This document shows, one piece after another, positions 47,615 to 57,022 of a DNA stretch of 64,000 nt. The position numbers and the translations under genes were made by a program. Under the pieces are notes generated by a model. It ran no database searches and was not told where the DNA came from. It saw only the letters and a program-made list of their open reading frames with translations. Position 1 is the stretch's first letter. Every line of letters begins with the position of its first letter. The stretch comes from Phaeobacter sp. J2-8. Lineage in GTDB: Bacteria > Pseudomonadota > Alphaproteobacteria > Rhodobacterales > Rhodobacteraceae. The stretch is taken from contig NZ_JALIEC010000001.1 in assembly GCF_022867865.1 (NCBI RefSeq), positions 1,036,501 to 1,100,500 on the forward strand, in the 5' to 3' direction.

Positions 47615-47926
47615 GTGCGCCCGAAATCTCAGACCTGTGCATGGGGCCTGGCATTGGCGATCGCGCCCATGTTTGCGCCCCTGCCGCTTGTGGCGTCGTC
47701 CCCGATTGCCGAGGTCATTTGCGAACCCACAAAACAGATGCACAGCCGGTTGGAACAGCGGTTGATGTCACAGCGGCGCGGCACCGGAATGCGCGGGCCT
47801 GACCAGATCATGGAACTCTGGGAGGCACCGCAAACCGGTGATTGGACCCTGGTGCTGACCTATGCTACCGGCAACTCTTGTATTGTTGCCATGGGCGAAG
47901 ATCTTGACATGGTCAGCCCGGGCTAG
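47615..47926 (+). CDS. Small secreted hypothetical protein
   Basis: 103 aa from GTG 47615 preceded by GAGGGAGGA. Signal peptide (residues 1-28, WGLALAIAPMFAPLPLVASS). The mature part has CEPTKQMHSRLEQRLMSQRR and the domain-like GPDQIMELWEAPQTGDWTLV and TYATGNSCIVAMGEDLDMV, with two cysteines that may pair. The short 'WTLVLTYATGNSCIVAxGE' block recurs in roseobacter periplasmic proteins of unknown role. The next gene is convergent, 21 bp away. Confidence 0.72.
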   Translation: MRPKSQTCAWGLALAIAPMFAPLPLVASSPIAEVICEPTKQMHSRLEQRLMSQRRGTGMRGPDQIMELWEAPQTGDWTLVLTYATGNSCIVAMGEDLDMVSPG

Positions 47927-47947
47927 GGCCCTGATCCTGGGCCGCGA

Positions 47948-48397
47948 TCAGCCCAGAATTTTCGGCCAATTGGCATTGGCTTTGGCAATATTGCCGGGAA
48001 TATCCTGACGCCAAAGCTCCTGGGCGCGCAATGACGCGTTGAGGTACAACCGCCCTTCGTAAACGGTCCAGGCCTCTGGGATTGTTGGCGCGAGGTAACC
48101 CAGCGACGCCGCATAGGCACAATAGCCACCAAATTTTGGCGCAAACCGTTCTGGATCGCCCTCAAAGGCAGTCATTGTCGCCTTGCTGTCAAAATGCCAT
48201 TCCGCCCCATGCCACACGACGCGATGGCTATTGCCGGTGGTGTCGGCCTTGGCGGCCTTGAAATAGGCCACGGGATCCGCGCCATTGATGGCAACGCCGT
48301 TGGTCTGAAACACCATCGGTTCCCCTGCGAGGGCAAGGCGTGGCACCAGTGGCAGCGCCACAAGGGACGCCAATACCGCGCGTCTGTTCATGCTCAT
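47948..48397 (-). CDS. YHS domain-containing exported protein
   Basis: 149 aa. An N-terminal twin-arginine-like signal (MNRRAVLASLVALPLVPRLA) is followed by a YHS domain: FQTNGVAINGADPVAYFKA, WHGAEWHFDSKATMTAFEGD and FAPKFGGYCAYAASLGYLAP. YHS proteins bind metal; an oxidative-stress or copper-related role is possible here beside DUF2946/PCuAC genes, but this is only context. ATG 48397 has GGGAG eight bases upstream; MSMNRR offers a second ATG at 48391. Confidence 0.83.
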   Translation of the reverse strand: MSMNRRAVLASLVALPLVPRLALAGEPMVFQTNGVAINGADPVAYFKAAKADTTGNSHRVVWHGAEWHFDSKATMTAFEGDPERFAPKFGGYCAYAASLGYLAPTIPEAWTVYEGRLYLNASLRAQELWRQDIPGNIAKANANWPKILG

Positions 48398-48536
48398 TTC
48401 GGTACTCCCCAAATCATCTGCACCCAAGATGCCCCCGATCCGGTTTCGGCAAAACCCCGCTCGCCAAGGTGTGAAGCCGCGTGACCCATTGACACGGCCC
48501 CTTGGCCCCGAAATCTGAATCGCGTAAATGCCACCT

Positions 48537-48887
48537 ATGCAACGGTTTTTACGCCCTTTTACCGGCCTGTTTCTTGCCCTGATCCTGGGGTTCACTGCCC
48601 AGTCGATGGCAGTGGCGCGGGGCATGTCACAGCCGGTAGATGAAATAATTCTCTGCACCGGCAATGGCCCGGTGATGATGGCGGTGGACGAAAACGGCAA
48701 TCCGACCGGGCCTGCGCATATCTGTCCAGAGTTCACGTTGTCGGTGTTTCAGGTCGGTGCGGCCATCACAGCGCCGCTGCCCCGGCGATATTGGGTGCGT
48801 ATCAATCTGGTTGTATCGGGGGCTGTCGACAAGGCGGGCCATTCAGCCCCCCAGCCGCAGGCGCGGGGCCCCCCGGCGCGGGTTTGA
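48537..48887 (+). CDS. DUF2946-like small secreted protein
   Basis: 116 aa from ATG 48537 (alternative ATG 48528). Signal anchor FLRPFTGLFLALILGFTAQS, then ILCTGNGPVMMAVDENGNPT and HICPEFTLSVF, giving the paired C/H-rich CxGNGP...HxCPE pattern seen in DUF2946-type proteins, and a Pro/Arg-rich tail APQPQARGPP. These proteins co-occur with copper-handling genes. The PCuAC chaperone follows 44 nt downstream on the same strand, so a joint periplasmic copper function is likely though unproven. Confidence 0.68.
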   Translation: MQRFLRPFTGLFLALILGFTAQSMAVARGMSQPVDEIILCTGNGPVMMAVDENGNPTGPAHICPEFTLSVFQVGAAITAPLPRRYWVRINLVVSGAVDKAGHSAPQPQARGPPARV

Positions 48888-48931
48888 CCCTTCGATCCGT
48901 CTGAAAAACAAACCTGATGACTGGAGTTGAT

Positions 48932-49404
48932 ATGACCCTGACCCGTAAATTCGCGGCGCTGGCCGCTTCTGCAATCTGTACCGTCACCCTGACCACAGCG
49001 GCGCTGGCCGATGGCATCGTGATCGACGACGCCTATGCCCGGGCGTCAAACACCCGCGCGGCGCGGCCTTTATGATGATCCACAATCACGGCACGGTTGA
49101 TGACCGGCTTGTGTCTGTCAGCTCTGATGCGGCAGCACGGGTGGAACTGCACACCCACAAGGAAATCGGGGATGGCGTGTTCAAAATGATGGAAGTCGAA
49201 GACGGCTTTGCCATTCCGGCCGGGGGCATGCATGGGCTGGCGCGAGGCGGCGACCATGTGATGTTCATGGGGCTGACCGCCCCGTTTGAACAGGGCGCTG
49301 TAGTGTCGGTCACGCTGACCTTTGAACAGGCTGGCGATGTGGTGGTGGACATTCCGGTGGATCTGGAGCGTCAACCGGCCAAGGACGCGCACGCCGGCCA
49401 TTAA
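48932..49404 (+). CDS. PCuAC-family periplasmic copper chaperone (frameshifted)
   Basis: About 157 aa after repair. It delivers Cu(I) to cytochrome oxidase CuA assembly in the periplasm. Signal peptide (MTLTRKFAALAASAICTVTL...ALA), then IVIDDAYARASNTR. At 49060-49061 one G of a GGG is missing. The repaired frame continues GAAFMMIHNHGTVDDRLVSV and the copper ligands ELHTH, FKMMEV, AGGMHGL and HVMFMGL (H-Mx-HxM pattern), then runs to 49404. As written the first frame stops at 49074. The stop overlaps cobB on the opposite strand by 4 nt. Confidence 0.85.
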
Positions 49405-50117
49405 GCCAGATCACCATATCCCAGAACCGAGGCCACCCAGCGCGGGACGGTCTCGGTTGCGGGACCGGAATGGCAGTGATTGAACAGATGCGACACGGCG
49501 GTTGGTTCAAGGCTGAGTTCCACGGTTTCCGCGCCGACATTGCGGGCCTCTTCGACAAAGGATGCCGCCGGATAGACCTGACCGGATGTGCCAATGGCGG
49601 CAAAGAGATCGCACCCTGCCAGATGATCGCCGATTTCGGCCATATGATGCGGGAATTCGCCAAACCACACTACATCCGGGCGCGCCGTCGGTTGGCCGCA
49701 ATCTGGGCAGGGGGTGTCGGGCGTCATCACGATCGGGCTAGGCCAGCGGAGCCCACAAGCGCCGCATAGCGCCCCGGCCAATTTGCCATGCATTTGCAGG
49801 ATATTCTGCGATCCCGCCCGGTGATGCAGATCATCGACGTTTTGCGTGACCAGCACCACCTCACCGGGAAACTCCGCCTCTAATCGCGCCAATGCATGAT
49901 GCGCCGCATTGGGCGATGCTTTGGCGGCCTGGGCGCGGCGGGCATTGTAAAAGCTGTGCACAAGGCCGGGGTCGCGCGCAAACCCTTCTGGCGTCGCGAC
50001 GTCCTCTATTGCGTGTTGCGCCCAAAGCCCCTGTGCGTCGCGAAAGGTGCCCAGCCCGCTTTCCGCCGAGATGCCGGCACCGGTGAGAATGACAATCTTT
50101 TGTCTGATATTGCGCAT
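49401..50117 (-). CDS. cobB: NAD-dependent protein deacylase, Sir2 family
   Basis: Removes acetyl or other acyl groups from lysines using NAD. 238 aa. IVILTGAGISAESGLGTFRD (NAD loop) near residue 7, TQNVDDLHHRAG, MHGKLAGALCG (catalytic His), four zinc cysteines in CGACG and CPDCG, VVWFGEFP and AIGTSGQVYPA. Starts MRNIRQKIVILTGAG at 50117; in-frame codons further up overlap the divergent phosphatase leader and are not conserved. Convergent with PCuAC (4-nt overlap). Confidence 0.94.
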   Translation of the reverse strand: MRNIRQKIVILTGAGISAESGLGTFRDAQGLWAQHAIEDVATPEGFARDPGLVHSFYNARRAQAAKASPNAAHHALARLEAEFPGEVVLVTQNVDDLHHRAGSQNILQMHGKLAGALCGACGLRWPSPIVMTPDTPCPDCGQPTARPDVVWFGEFPHHMAEIGDHLAGCDLFAAIGTSGQVYPAASFVEEARNVGAETVELSLEPTAVSHLFNHCHSGPATETVPRWVASVLGYGDLA

Positions 50118-50166
50118 GTGACCTCTGGAAACTAGACCTTGGTCAGATTGCCAAAGGGGCCCTGTC

Positions 50167-50613
50167 ATGACCAGCCGTATCCTGTTTGTCTGTCTTGGAA
50201 ATATTTGCCGGTCGCCCGCCGCCGAGGCCGTGGTGCGGGCCAAAAGCGGCAATCGCGATCTGGTTCTGGACAGCGCGGGCACCGGGGCCTGGCATCTGGG
50301 CGAGGCGCCCTATCCACCGATGATCCGGGCGGCGGCCGCGCGGGGATATGACCTGAGCGGGCTGCGGGCGCGTCAGCTCACCGTTGAGGATTTTCATCAG
50401 TTTGATCTGATCCTTGCCATGGACCGTGACAATCTGGCCAATATTCGCGCGCTGCGGGCAGAAGCAAAAGCGGGGGCGGCGACGGTGCGATTGTTCACGG
50501 AATTTCACGATGGGGCCGTCAGGGACGTGCCAGATCCCTATTTCACCGGTGATTTCGAAGCTGTGCTTGATCTGATCGAAAGCTGTTCCACCGGGCTGTT
50601 GCGCGATCTGTGA
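50167..50613 (+). CDS. Low-molecular-weight protein-tyrosine phosphatase
   Basis: 148 aa. The active-site loop FVCLGNICRSPAAEAV (C-x4-CRS, nucleophile Cys9) stands at the N-terminus, with the general acid in VPDPYFTGD (DPYF) near the C-terminus. Cytosolic. Substrates in bacteria include tyrosine kinases of exopolysaccharide systems or arsenate. The gene is divergent from cobB (49 bp), and the DUF1353 lipoprotein follows on the same strand 126 bp later. Confidence 0.93.
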   Translation: MTSRILFVCLGNICRSPAAEAVVRAKSGNRDLVLDSAGTGAWHLGEAPYPPMIRAAAARGYDLSGLRARQLTVEDFHQFDLILAMDRDNLANIRALRAEAKAGAATVRLFTEFHDGAVRDVPDPYFTGDFEAVLDLIESCSTGLLRDL

Positions 50614-50739
50614 CCGGAAGGGTTCAGCCTTGCGGGCATCCGGTCAGCAGGGTTGCAATGTTGCGGGGCAATGGCAAGATCGCGAAATTGGAGAATTGGC
50701 TGTTTCCGCGTCGGCGTTTTGTTGCAGAGGACTGTTAAA

Positions 50740-51840
50740 GTGTTGAAATACATTTCTGGTGCGGCGTGTGCGCTGCTGATCTTGTCGGGCTGTGATACGC
50801 CACAAACCCGCACCGGGACCACCCCGCATCAGACCGCGAACCAGACCATGGACGGGCCGGAATGTGGCGGGCCGGGCACGCCGGAATGCCGTTTCTTTGA
50901 TGGTCCGTTTCTTCTGGCCGACACCTCGGTCCGTTTGCCGACGCGCGAGGTTGAATTCTTTCCACTGGCGCGCCCCTTGGGTTTTGTCGATGGCGGCGCG
51001 TCGAATTGGCGGGCTGAGCCGGGGACGCTGACGGATGGCGCGTCGATCCCGCCGATTTTTGTCAATATGATCGGCGATCCGCGCAGTCGGCAATTTGCCC
51101 AGGCGGCGGCGATGCATGATGCCTATTGCGGCATTGGCAACGATGCGCTGCCGACCTATCACAGCCGCGATTGGCGCGAGACTCACCGCATGTTCTATGA
51201 CGGATTGCGGGTCGGCGGCACGGCGGAAATCCGGGCCAAGGTGATGTACGCCGCCGTGTACCTCGGCGGGCCACGTTGGGGCGACACGGGGCGCGATCTG
51301 AGCGCGGGGGGCGTTGTGAAACACGCCGCGACGCTGGGATTTGCGCAAGAGGGTGGCGCATTGGTTGACCCGCGCATGGAACGCGCGCTGCGGGACAATT
51401 TGCAACCGCACAGCGGGTCTGTGCCCGACGCCGAATTTGCCTTTGCCCAATCGCCATTTGGCACCAGTTTTGACGCCTATGAACGCGATCTGAGCGGGGT
51501 TCCGGTGTCGCTCATGCGGGCGCAGCTGCGCGCGGCGGCCGACTATATCCAGACCACCAAACCGACCCCGACGCTGGTTCAGATCGAGGCCTTTATCGAA
51601 CGCCGCGAGGCCCGGATGCTGGCGCGTCTGGTCGGGCCGCAGGGCAATGATGACGCGGGCGAAGAGCCGTCAAAATCCTATGAGCCTGAGGAAGAGGTCG
51701 ATGAACCCGTGCTAGAGCCGGTGGACCCCGAATACCCGGATTATCCAGTGACCACCGAAGACCCGACAGATGTGTCTGTCGACATCCCCGCAACTCCGGG
51801 CGGCCAGGACATTGGCTGTACGGCGGGCGCTTGTGAATAG
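50740..51840 (+). CDS. Lipoprotein with DUF1353 domain and acidic tail
   Basis: 366 aa from GTG 50740 (AGAGGA upstream). Lipobox LSGC at residues 15-18 with lipidated Cys18. A DUF1353 domain follows (about residues 70-180; TLTDGASIPPIF, AAAMHDAYC, HRMFYDGLRVGGT), a family with unknown function that also occurs in phage proteins. The C-terminal 70 residues are Glu/Pro/Asp-rich (EPEEEVDEPVLEPVDPEYPD). Outer-membrane or periplasmic localisation is inferred. The gene stands alone before the convergent lepA. Confidence 0.8.
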   Translation: MLKYISGAACALLILSGCDTPQTRTGTTPHQTANQTMDGPECGGPGTPECRFFDGPFLLADTSVRLPTREVEFFPLARPLGFVDGGASNWRAEPGTLTDGASIPPIFVNMIGDPRSRQFAQAAAMHDAYCGIGNDALPTYHSRDWRETHRMFYDGLRVGGTAEIRAKVMYAAVYLGGPRWGDTGRDLSAGGVVKHAATLGFAQEGGALVDPRMERALRDNLQPHSGSVPDAEFAFAQSPFGTSFDAYERDLSGVPVSLMRAQLRAAADYIQTTKPTPTLVQIEAFIERREARMLARLVGPQGNDDAGEEPSKSYEPEEEVDEPVLEPVDPEYPDYPVTTEDPTDVSVDIPATPGGQDIGCTAGACE

Positions 51841-52061
51841 GCTTTAATGATCGGTCAGGGCGGAAAATGGCCCTGACCAGATATGTCTCTGACCGGAAGA
51901 TAGAAAATACTTGTGTAAGCGGTTACATGACGGCATCTGGCGGGGCTGATCGCTGTCGCCCCGCTCATATATCGTTCAGTCATGTCGCCCGGTTTGCTGT
52001 CGGCTCCTGACGGGTTTGTCCCGTTTCCGCCAAGATCCGGTTTTCTGTAAAATGGCCGGGG

Positions 52062-53862
52062 TTAACCGTCCATTTTCAGGGCGCTGATAAAGGCCTCTTG
52101 CGGGATGTCGACCTTGCCGAACTGGCGCATCTTCTTCTTGCCGGCCTTCTGTTTTTCCAGCAACTTCTTCTTGCGCGTGGCGTCGCCGCCGTAACATTTC
52201 GCTGTCACGTCCTTGCGCAGCGCCGACAGGGTTTCGCGTGCGATGACCTTGCCGCCGATGGCCGCCTGAATCGGGATCTTGAACATGTGACGCGGGATCA
52301 GATCCTTGAGCTTTTCGCACATCGCCCGGCCCCGCATTTCGGCGCGGTCACGGTGCACCATGGTCGAAAGCGCATCCACCGGCTCGTCATTCACCAGCAC
52401 CTGCATCTTGACCAGATTGTCCTCGCGGTATTCGGTCATCTGATAGTCGAACGAGGCATAGCCCTTGGTCACCGATTTCAATCGGTCGTAGAAATCGAAC
52501 ACCACTTCGTTCAACGGCAGGTCATAAACCACCATCGCGCGTGACCCGGCATAGGTCAGATCCATCTGAATGCCGCGGCGATCCTGACAGAGCTTCAACA
52601 CGTCACCCAGGTATTCGTCGGGCACAAGGATCGTCGCCTTGATGCGCGGTTCCTTCAGGTGATCAATTGTCGAGGGATCGGGCATGTCGGCGGGGTTGTG
52701 CAGTTCGACCATCTCGCCGTCTTTGGTAAAGATCTGATAGATCACCGACGGCGCGGTGGTGATCAGATCAATATCATATTCGCGCTCGATACGGTCGCGG
52801 ATCACCTCAAGGTGCAAAAGCCCGAGGAATCCGCAGCGAAAGCCAAAGCCAAGCGCGGCAGAGGTTTCCATCTCGTAGCTGAAAGAGGCGTCGTTCAGCG
52901 CCAGTTTTTCAATCGCGTCGCGCAGGTCTTCGAATTCGGCCGAATCCACCGGGAACAAGCCACAGAAAACCACCGGCTGCGACGGCGCAAAGCCGGGCAG
53001 GGGCGTATCGGTGCCCTTCTTCTCGTGGGTGATGGTATCGCCGACCTTGGTATCGCGCACCTGTTTGATCGAGGCGGTGATAAATCCGATTTCGCCGGGG
53101 CCAAGCTCGTCAATCACGGTCATTGCCGGGCGGAAGACGCCGATGCGGTCAACGCCGTATTTCGCGCCGGTCTGCATCATCTTGATATTGTCGCCCTTTT
53201 TCAGGACGCCATCCATGATCCGCACCAGAACCACAACACCGAGGTAGGCATCATACCAGCTGTCGACCAGCATCGCCTTGAGCGGGGCCTCGCGGTCGCC
53301 GGTGGGCGCGGGCAAACGGTGCACAATCGCCTCAAGCGTCTCGGCAATGCCGATGCCGGTCTTGGCCGACACCTGAACCGCCTCTGACGCATCAATGCCA
53401 ATCACGTCTTCGATCTGTTCCGCCACCCGGTCGCAATCGGCGGCGGGCAGGTCGATCTTGTTCAGCACCGGCACAATCTCATGATCGGCGTCCAGCGCGT
53501 GATAGACATTGGCCAGCGTCTGCGCCTCGACCCCTTGGGTGCTGTCCACAACCAACAGCGATCCTTCGACCGCACGCATCGACCGCGACACCTCATAGGC
53601 GAAATCCACGTGACCGGGCGTGTCGATCAGGTTCAACACATAGGCTTCGCCATTCTGGGCGACATAATCAATGCGCACGGTTTGCGCCTTGATCGTGATG
53701 CCGCGCTCGCGCTCGATGTCCATCGAAATCAAGCAACTGGGCCTTCATGTCCCGTTCGGCCACCGTATTGGTGGATTGGATCAGCCGGTCGGCAAGGGTG
53801 GATTTCCCGTGGTCGATATGGGCGACGATCGAGAAATTACGGATATGAGCGAGATCTGTCAT
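52062..53862 (-). CDS. lepA: Elongation factor 4, LepA GTPase (single-base insertion)
   Basis: Back-translocating ribosomal GTPase. 599 aa after repair. G1 AHIDHGKST and [11 protein letters not shown] lead to one extra T in the TTT at 53726-53728. Removing it restores [19 protein letters not shown] (switch I region); as written the first frame reads LLDFDGHRA and the second re-enters at 53732. DTPGHVDF (G3), NKIDLPAA (G4) and the C-terminal LepA domain ([20 protein letters not shown]) are intact to 52062. Starts [19 protein letters not shown] at 53862. The insertion in the catalytic region makes sequence error more likely than real loss. Confidence 0.95.
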
Positions 53863-54139
53863 GGATTGGGATATGATGTGAAATCGCGGGGCCGTCAATT
53901 GACTCTGTGCGACGCAGGCGGGCTGGCCGGGGTTTTTGCAGCCCTGTTGCTGTCCCGGGGTCGGACTTGGGGCCATTTTCGGCAAAAGCCGGCTGATTTC
54001 GCCCCGACATGGGGGAGGGGGGCACTGCCCCCGGCCAGATGAAAATTGTGGTTAGATCTCGCCGCTGTCTTGTCGACGGTTCCCCGAAACCGCAATCCAT
54101 GGCAGACTTTATTTGGAAACCGACCGGGAGGGCGCGCAG

Positions 54140-54421
54140 ATGACACAGGAAGTTGCCCGACACGCCAGAGTGATGGGCCGGGTGCAGGGCGTGGCCTATC
54201 GCGCCTGGACCCAAAATCAGGCGCAGTCGCTGGGGCTGCGGGGGTGGGTGCATAACAACCCCGATGGCTCTGTTTCAGCGTTTTTGATTGGCACGCCAGA
54301 GGCGGTGGACACAATGCTGGATCTGATGTGGGCCGGGCCGGGGGCCGCTGCGGTGCGTGACGTCACCATCGAAGAGGTTGCTGTGATCCCGGATCTGTCC
54401 GGGTTTGTCATCGACGGCTAG
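54140..54421 (+). CDS. acyP: Acylphosphatase
   Basis: 93 aa. Hydrolyses carboxyl-phosphate bonds; small cytosolic enzyme. VMGRVQGVAYRAWTQNQA carries the catalytic Arg (the family 'GRVQGVxFR' motif) and GLRGWVHNNPDGSVSAF the catalytic Asn. ATG 54140 has GGGAGGG upstream. The frame upstream from TTG 54113 is open but unnecessary. Tail-to-tail with an Lrp-family gene. Confidence 0.94.
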   Translation: MTQEVARHARVMGRVQGVAYRAWTQNQAQSLGLRGWVHNNPDGSVSAFLIGTPEAVDTMLDLMWAGPGAAAVRDVTIEEVAVIPDLSGFVIDG

Positions 54422-54485
54422 GGGGCCAAGGGCCGCATTACCGCGCGAATTTCGGGCAAGATCGGGTAAGATCGAGCGGGATGGA

Positions 54486-54944
54486 TCAATGGCACAGCGG
54501 CAAATCGTTGCGCCGGATCATGGTGCGCAGGGCAAAACTGGATCGCATGTTTCGGATGCCTTTGACCTGCATCAACCCGTCCTCCAGAAACCGGTCAAAC
54601 GCCGTCAGATCCCGGGCCACCACCCGGATCAGGATATCGCGCGTGCCGGTCATCAGATAGCATTCCATCACCTCGTCAAATCGGCAGAGCGCGGTTTCAA
54701 ACGCTTTTACCGCGTCGCGGTTCTGGTGTTCCAGCTCGACAAAAATGAAGGCGTTTAACGGCAGGCCCAGCTTTTCCTGATCCACCCGCGCGGAATAGCC
54801 GGTGATGACCCCGTCACTTTCCAACCGCGCAATCCGACGCGCCAGCGGCGTGGCCGACAGGCCAACTTTTTCCGACAAATCAGCGAGCCGCTGGCGCCCG
54901 TCACGTTGCAGCGCCTGCACAATTTTGGCGTCGATGCTGTCCAT
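54486..54944 (-). CDS. Lrp/AsnC-family transcriptional regulator
   Basis: 152 aa. N-terminal HTH (MDSIDAKIVQALQRDGRQR, LSEKVGLSATPLARRIARLE) and a C-terminal RAM/ligand domain (VECYLMTGTRDILIRV-type: EVMECYLMTGTRDILIRVVA). Starts at ATG 54944 (GGAGA upstream). It is divergent from the leucine-dehydrogenase-type gene across 119 bp, the BkdR-like arrangement in which an Lrp homolog activates branched-chain amino-acid breakdown. Predicted effector: Leu/Val/Ile or Phe. Confidence 0.92.
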   Translation of the reverse strand: MDSIDAKIVQALQRDGRQRLADLSEKVGLSATPLARRIARLESDGVITGYSARVDQEKLGLPLNAFIFVELEHQNRDAVKAFETALCRFDEVMECYLMTGTRDILIRVVARDLTAFDRFLEDGLMQVKGIRNMRSSFALRTMIRRNDLPLCH

Positions 54945-55063
54945 TCTCCAAGTACCCCTGTTGTTTTGGAGTTTTTTACCAAGTTTCACCTGTCAGGCAA
55001 TGAAGATTGGCAAGATGTCGCGTGGGTTCCGCAATATTTTGGGGCCAACACAAGGAGGTTTTC

Positions 55064-56110
55064 ATGCTCACACGGATCGATTGCACCACGCACCAAGAGG
55101 TTTATCGCGTCAGCGACCGCGACAGCGGGCTGGAGGGCGTGATTGCCATTCATTCGACCCTGTCCGGGCCTGCCGCCGGTGGTTTGCGGATGCGGACATA
55201 TGATGGCTTTGATGCGGCATTGGCCGATGTCCTCGCCCTGTCGCGCGGCATGACCTATAAAAACGCCGCCGCTGGTTTGCCGCTGGGTGGGGGCAAGGCC
55301 GTGATCCTGGGCGATCCACGGACCGAGAAAACCGAAGCCAAACTGCGCGCGATGGGCCGCGCGGTGGCCGAGCTTGATGGCCGTTACTGGACCGCCGAGG
55401 ATATGGGCATGTCACCGGATGACCTCAAGGTGCTGGCCCAGGAGGCCGATTTTGTTGCGGGTCTGGCGGAGGGTGACTTCGCCAGCGGCGATCCGTCACC
55501 GATCACCGCACGCGGTGTGTTCAATGCGATGAAAATCGGCGCAGAGCGTCAGTTCGGCAGCGCCGATCTGGGCGGCAAACGCGTCGCGGTGCAGGGGCTG
55601 GGCCATGTCGGTTGGTCTCTGTGTGAATATCTGCACAAAGCCGGGGCCCGGTTGAGTGTCGCGGACCCGGTCGCGGCGCGGGTCGCCGATGCCGTGGCCC
55701 AATTCGGCGCCGAAGCGGCAGACCCCGCGACCATCCATGCGGTCGCGGCGGATATCTTTGCCCCTTGTGCAATTGGTGGCACATTGAATGCGGATACCGT
55801 GCCCGCGATCAAGGCTGCGATGATCTGCGGCGCGGCCAACAACCAATTGGCCGATATGGCGATTGGCGATCTGCTGGAGGCGCGCGGCATTCTCTATTTG
55901 CCGGATTATGTCGCCAATGGCGGTGGCATCATCAATGTTGCGACGGAAATCCTGAAAATCGCCGACCGCGAGACCTTTGTGGCCGAGCGTTTGGCGCAAT
56001 TGGAGCGCAGCATGTCCGGCATCCTTTTGGCGGCGGCGCAAAAGGGCGTGAGCCCGGCCCGTGTGGCCGATGATACTGTGGATCAGGTGATGATGCGCAA
56101 GGCGGGCTGA
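55064..56110 (+). CDS. Leucine/phenylalanine-type amino-acid dehydrogenase
   Basis: 348 aa, Glu/Leu/Phe/Val dehydrogenase superfamily. It oxidatively deaminates a branched-chain or aromatic amino acid with NAD. LSGPAAGGLRMRTYD, the catalytic-lysine region GMTYKNAAAGLPLGGGKAVI (K of the GGGK and YKNA blocks), and the Rossmann VAVQGLGHVGWSLCEYL are intact, as is CGAANNQLAD. ATG 55064 has AAGGAGG seven bases upstream, one of the best ribosome sites here. Divergent from the Lrp gene, which likely regulates it. Which amino acid it uses cannot be read off. Confidence 0.92.
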   Translation: MLTRIDCTTHQEVYRVSDRDSGLEGVIAIHSTLSGPAAGGLRMRTYDGFDAALADVLALSRGMTYKNAAAGLPLGGGKAVILGDPRTEKTEAKLRAMGRAVAELDGRYWTAEDMGMSPDDLKVLAQEADFVAGLAEGDFASGDPSPITARGVFNAMKIGAERQFGSADLGGKRVAVQGLGHVGWSLCEYLHKAGARLSVADPVAARVADAVAQFGAEAADPATIHAVAADIFAPCAIGGTLNADTVPAIKAAMICGAANNQLADMAIGDLLEARGILYLPDYVANGGGIINVATEILKIADRETFVAERLAQLERSMSGILLAAAQKGVSPARVADDTVDQVMMRKAG

Positions 56111-56208
56111 TCCGCCCCCACAACCGACAGCCCAAAAGGCACAGCCCAGGAGGCGCCGCAGTAAATGCGGCGCGGTGGCTGTGCCGTGTTGGCGGGGATC
56201 GGCGCGAT

Positions 56209-56901
56209 TTACAGCTCGATCGGGCGCAGGACCTCGGGTTCGATGACATTCACCCCCGGCAGAGCGTCGACCAGCGACCGGGCCGATTGCTCTAGCAGGG
56301 GAAAGGTCCGGTAGTGGCAGGGGATCAGGGTCTTGAAGTTGAAGTATCGTTTGGCAGCATAGGCGGCCCCGGCCATGTCCATGGTGAAATGCCCGCCAGC
56401 CGACAGGATGCCGATGTCGGGTTTGTGGTAATCCCCCATCCAATCCATATCGGCCATGATGGTGGTGTCGCCGGACAGGTAGATGGTTTTCCCCTCTGCC
56501 GTGATCATGTAGCCCACTTCGCTGCCTGCCGCCTTTGGGCCGGCATCAGACCCGAAGGTCGATGAATGCGAGGCGGGCACCATTGTGACCTTGACCCCGG
56601 CCAGATCCACGGTGCCGCCCTTGTTGAAGCCGATGGTGTCGATGTTTTCGTGCTCTGCCCAATATTGCATCACATCGTATTGCCCGACTGTGGGGATCTT
56701 CAACTCTCGTGCCAGGGGCAGAACGTCGGCCACATGATCAAAATGGCAATGGGTCAAGAGGATATGCGTCGCCCCCTTGGTGGCGTCGGCATGTTGATGT
56801 TCCGCCAGCATTGGATTGCCGGTGAGCCAGGGGTCGATCAGGATGATTGCGTCGCCGGTTTCCAGACGAAACGAGCTATGTCCAAGCCAGATGAGGTGCA
56901 T
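56209..56901 (-). CDS. Metal-dependent hydrolase, UPF0173/MBL fold
   Basis: 230 aa, metallo-beta-lactamase fold. WLGHSSFRLETGDAIILIDP, the metal motif THCHFDHVADV (HxHxDH), SGDTTIM (bridging Asp) and PCHYRTFP (terminal His) fit the UPF0173 family, which is predicted to hydrolyse an unknown phosphoester or ester. Cytosolic. It stands alone between the amino-acid dehydrogenase and the gatCA region. Confidence 0.92.
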   Translation of the reverse strand: MHLIWLGHSSFRLETGDAIILIDPWLTGNPMLAEHQHADATKGATHILLTHCHFDHVADVLPLARELKIPTVGQYDVMQYWAEHENIDTIGFNKGGTVDLAGVKVTMVPASHSSTFGSDAGPKAAGSEVGYMITAEGKTIYLSGDTTIMADMDWMGDYHKPDIGILSAGGHFTMDMAGAAYAAKRYFNFKTLIPCHYRTFPLLEQSARSLVDALPGVNVIEPEVLRPIEL

Positions 56902-56972
56902 GTGATGTCTCCTGATTGTGCTGTGGTGACCCTAGCATGATTGCGGGACTGGTCCAGATTGCGCAGATCGGA

Positions 56973-57022
56973 GCGAGGGGCCAGCCCCTCGCGCTCCCCG
57001 GGATATTTGTGAACAGAAGAAG
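56973..57022 (+). repeat. Dispersed terminator-linked repeat, copy 5
   Basis: Plus-strand stem GCGAGGGGC/GCCCCTCGC (56973-56992), identical to that of copy 1, followed by a C-rich spacer and GGGATATTTGTGAACAGAAG plus AAG. It lies between divergent starts (MBL hydrolase minus, gatC plus), the only copy not directly 3' of a same-strand gene. Confidence 0.68.
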
